NCBI GenBank assembly: GCA_003117195.1
Contig: BDSI01000126.1
Span: 124,001-188,000, forward strand
Length of the DNA stretch: 64,000 nt
Direction: 5' to 3'
Source: Eudorina sp. 2006-703-Eu-15
Lineage: Eukaryota; Chlorophyta; Chlorophyceae; Chlamydomonadales; Volvocaceae
This document shows positions 62,001-64,000 of this stretch, in pieces. The notes below the pieces were generated by a model. It had not been told where the DNA came from and made no database searches. It saw nothing but the letters and a program-made list of their open reading frames with translations. How positions within the stretch are numbered: position 1 is the stretch's first letter; each line of letters starts with the position of its first letter. A program made the translations under genes and the position numbers.

Positions 62001-63777
62001 TTATTGTCAGACGAGCCGTTCGAGCCGTTGCCGTTGGATCCGTGACCGTTACCGTTATTGGAACCGTGACCGTTACCGTTGGATCCATGGCCGTTGTCCT
62101 TGTTATCGCAGTGGAGCTTGGCGTCCACCCTGGGGAACGGAGGAGGCGGGACGGTGTCAAGGATGTGGGGAGAGGGTCAGGCAAGACGTGCTCCGCAAAC
62201 ACATCGGATTTACGCTGCCCATGTTGACGGTTTGCGATGTACGAAGGGGAAGGACGGCATAACACATGCGCACGTGCAGTTCCGCCAACAGCTGGTCGGG
62301 TTACGGTCAGGGGAAGATGCATCGGCGGTCCAGAATGACAACAGCTCGTTCAGAGGCGCAGATGGGCTTTTGCCCGCCCCCCCTCTTCCGGATCCCGATC
62401 CAGGGAGAAATTCACGAACGCCGTGAGGAGGCTGCAGGGAGGGTCATGGTAGAGGTTGCATTCGAGATCGTGGTTCACTCTCGAGGACCAGGGAGCATAC
62501 CCCCCTCCCCGAGTTTCCGACCGCGCCACATACCGGCTGGTGCCGTTGCCTTCCTTGCTGCCGTTGCTGCCGTTCCCCTTGCTGCCGTGACCGTTGCCGT
62601 TGTCCGGCGCGCTACCCTCTTTGGAGGTCGGCTCCTCCTCTTCTTGGCTGGGGGTCAAGAATGATATCGGGGGTTATCGAGAGCGCGGCGATTCACGGCC
62701 ACCGTACGCTTGCGCGTCACGGTTCTGGAGGGGATCACGTACGACCCCAAACCCGTGTAATGGTTACCTTATCAACCCTTCTGCATATGCTTACTTACAC
62801 TACCCATTGCAAGTCAGTCCTTTGCATTCGGCAAAACCCACCCCGCAACCGCGCACGACCGACACGAAACATCGTAAAACGCGGTCAAGTATGTGGCGCT
62901 GCGCTCCAGGAACTTACTTGGTTTGCTTTGAGTCGCTGGAAGTCGCCTCATATTGTCGATTTGCGCTGCTGGGGCCGCGGAAGGCATAGTGGCGCGCAGC
63001 ATGAGCAGCGACGCTTGGAAGGACGGCTGCATGCTGGCTTTGGCTCTGCAAAGGAAAGTGGTAAAAAGGTTAGCGATGAAGCATGCCATCACTTGTCGGG
63101 CAGCCTGGCAACCTCGCGTTCCAAGTCTTTACTTACTTTGCGCCACCACCATACGCGCGTCCAGATATGGCGGAGCTCGTTTTGCCTCAACGGCTTTATG
63201 AGGTAGTCGATCGCTCCCAATGAAAGACATGACATTACAGTCTCGCGTTCGTCTTGCGTGGAAGTGACTGCGTAGGCCGCAGGGCGCGAATATCAACAAA
63301 ATATCCCAACGCCGACAAGATATCTTGTGAGCCGTGCAACTCGCGTCGCTCCTCTAAACCATAACAAGAACTTCATTTTATACTTACCGACCACAGGGAT
63401 GCGAGTAAGACCCTCCGTCTTTGCCATCCGTTTGAGCAGACGGCATGCATTTGCGCCCGGCGGGTCATGCTCCTTGAGCACCAGATCGAAGCCAGATGCA
63501 TGTTCAGCCTCTAGTAAAAGCTGCAGGCCCTCGCGCGCGGTTTTGACCGCAGTCACCTGCCAGGAAGGTCCCGTGGCTCTGTGTAATTGCGCCAGACTTT
63601 CTTCATGGCAAATGCTTCGCATCAGGCTATCCTCACCTGATAGGAGCATTCCCTCAGAAGCTGTGTCGTGTTCTGCCGGGAGACTGCCTTACTATCTATG
63701 ACCAAGATGCGCAGACTCTTTGGGTCAGGCAACGCCAGCTGTTGAGCGCCAGGGTGTTGGGCGCCATGCGCCTGCAT
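51437..63777 (-). CDS. Pseudo-response regulator (PRR/TOC1-type) with CCT motif
   Basis: PRR proteins are nuclear regulators tied to the plant clock and light signalling. The model has 18 exons: 63777-63637, 63556-63388, 63267-63137, 63045-62918, 62647-62534, 62129-61835, 61652-61344, 60873-60234, 59831-59671, 58744-58517, 58190-57887, 56098-55980, 55448-55188, 54682-54497, 54213-53866, 53566-53522, 53293-53076 and 52574-51437. All phases fit, giving 1644 aa and a TAG stop. The receiver (about 20-147) reads LRILVIDSKAV, FDLVLKEHDPPG, STQDERETV and DYLIKPLRQNELRHIW. Glu-76 replaces the phospho-accepting Asp, as in PRRs, and the KPLR Lys is kept. The CCT motif (about 899-942) is split by an intron after ALDKYRKKRK and resumes with KTIRYEARKQLAQQRPRVRG. 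The rest is low complexity: Asn-Gly, Arg-Asp (two exons), Gln, His and Gly runs. About 700 residues follow the CCT motif. The frame is open upstream to 63852, so an earlier exon cannot be excluded. Confidence 0.92.
53042..53075. repeat. (CA)n microsatellite at a PRR splice donor
   Basis: On the minus strand this is a (GT)n run that begins exactly at the donor of PRR exon 17. Confidence 0.95.
56200..57745 (+). mobile_element. 5'-truncated non-LTR (LINE) retrotransposon remnant
   Basis: The element nearly fills PRR intron 11 in antisense orientation. It contains the C-terminal part of a reverse-transcriptase polyprotein (56262-57298) and about 450 bp of 3' non-coding sequence. The tail ends with GTCACCGATGACCCGCGG, then GGTCCGCTGTAAC, the same ending shared by the dispersed family-1 repeats. 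The exact 5' end and target-site duplication were not identified. Confidence 0.75.
56262..57298 (+). pseudogene. LINE polyprotein C-terminal fragment, frameshifted
   Basis: The first frame (56262-56945) reads through KEAYWRLAVDGIPMLGN to PCGCG. The homologous continuation, HHFWGCGVAQAVVAQIEARL and VWDVVVLAATSAMETGRRAL, is in another frame (to 57298). The CGCG plus HHFWGC layout is the zinc-knuckle-like domain (zf-RVT) that follows reverse transcriptase in algal and plant LINEs. A frameshift falls between about 56840 and 56880, so the copy is inactive. Confidence 0.75.
59861..59887. repeat. (GT)n microsatellite in PRR intron 8
   Basis: About 13 copies lie about 30 bp from the acceptor of PRR exon 9. 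A second, shorter run is at 60094-60116 in the same intron. Confidence 0.95.
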
Positions 63778-64000
63778 GCCCAATTTATGTTGCCGGCCCA
63801 CGACGGGGCCGGCCACCTCTGTTGCGCCGGTGCCCTCCGTTTGTGACTGTTCTCAAGATTTCAGGTATCGCCTACAAACATATGGACTTGCTTTCTTCTT
63901 GTCCTCTATACCTTCCAATTGTGTTTCGATTAATGGTTTTTGCAACTGTCATAGGCGTTGGGATTCTCGATGTTCTCGGTGAGACGCGCGAATTTGCCAC
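63778..64000. other. Upstream region of the PRR gene
   Basis: The PRR frame stays open from the ATG up to an in-frame TGA at 63855-63853. An acceptor-like GAACAG at about 63850 leaves room for an upstream exon beyond the window edge. Nothing else is recognised. Confidence 0.4.

Overview
The window looks like nuclear DNA of a volvocine (chlamydomonadalean) green alga. It is GC-rich, its genes are broken into many short exons with GTGAGT/GTGCGT-type donors and GCAG acceptors, TGTAA motifs (the algal poly(A) signal) recur, and introns and spacers are full of micro- and minisatellites. The proteins are plant-lineage types: a zincless plant-type Fpg, a PRR receiver plus CCT protein, and a plant SEN1-like helicase. 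No bacterial or organellar features are seen.

I rebuilt six protein genes by hand from splice signals, using codon phase as the internal check. In order they are: (1) FPG-type formamidopyrimidine-DNA glycosylase, minus, 9104-2475, 9 exons, 477 aa, with a tRNA-Asn(GUU) nested in intron 4; (2) an unnamed conserved multi-pass membrane protein, minus, 14423-10081, 10 exons, 474 aa; (3) an Mx-like dynamin GTPase, plus, 16734-22871, 9 exons, 888 aa; (4) a SEN1/UPF1-like superfamily-1 helicase with decayed catalytic motifs, plus, 24829 to about 34033, of which the last exon is uncertain; (5) proteasome subunit RPN1, minus, 45718-36932, 16 exons, 898 aa, complete; (6) a 1644-aa pseudo-response regulator with a centrally placed CCT motif, minus, 63777-51437, 18 exons, with a dead LINE fragment filling intron 11.

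The genes do not form a pathway. They cover DNA repair, membrane function, membrane fission, RNA metabolism or silencing, protein turnover and probably clock or light signalling. Genes 1 and 2 are tandem on the minus strand, genes 2 and 3 are head-to-head across 2.3 kb, genes 3 and 4 are tandem on the plus strand, and genes 4 and 5 are tail-to-tail. Spacers (1-2474, 9105-10080, 14424-16733, 22872-24828, 34034-36931, 45719-51436) hold repeats and no gene I can support.

The most unusual items are the pseudo-helicase (Walker A reduced to APLPPPKH); a perfect 38-bp-arm hairpin bracketed by inverted copies of a dispersed repeat inside its third intron; two phase-verified GC-AG introns; a short repeat family whose copies end in TGTAAC; and the PRR protein with 700 residues after its CCT motif. 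All models come from reading the sequence; no alignment or database search was run.
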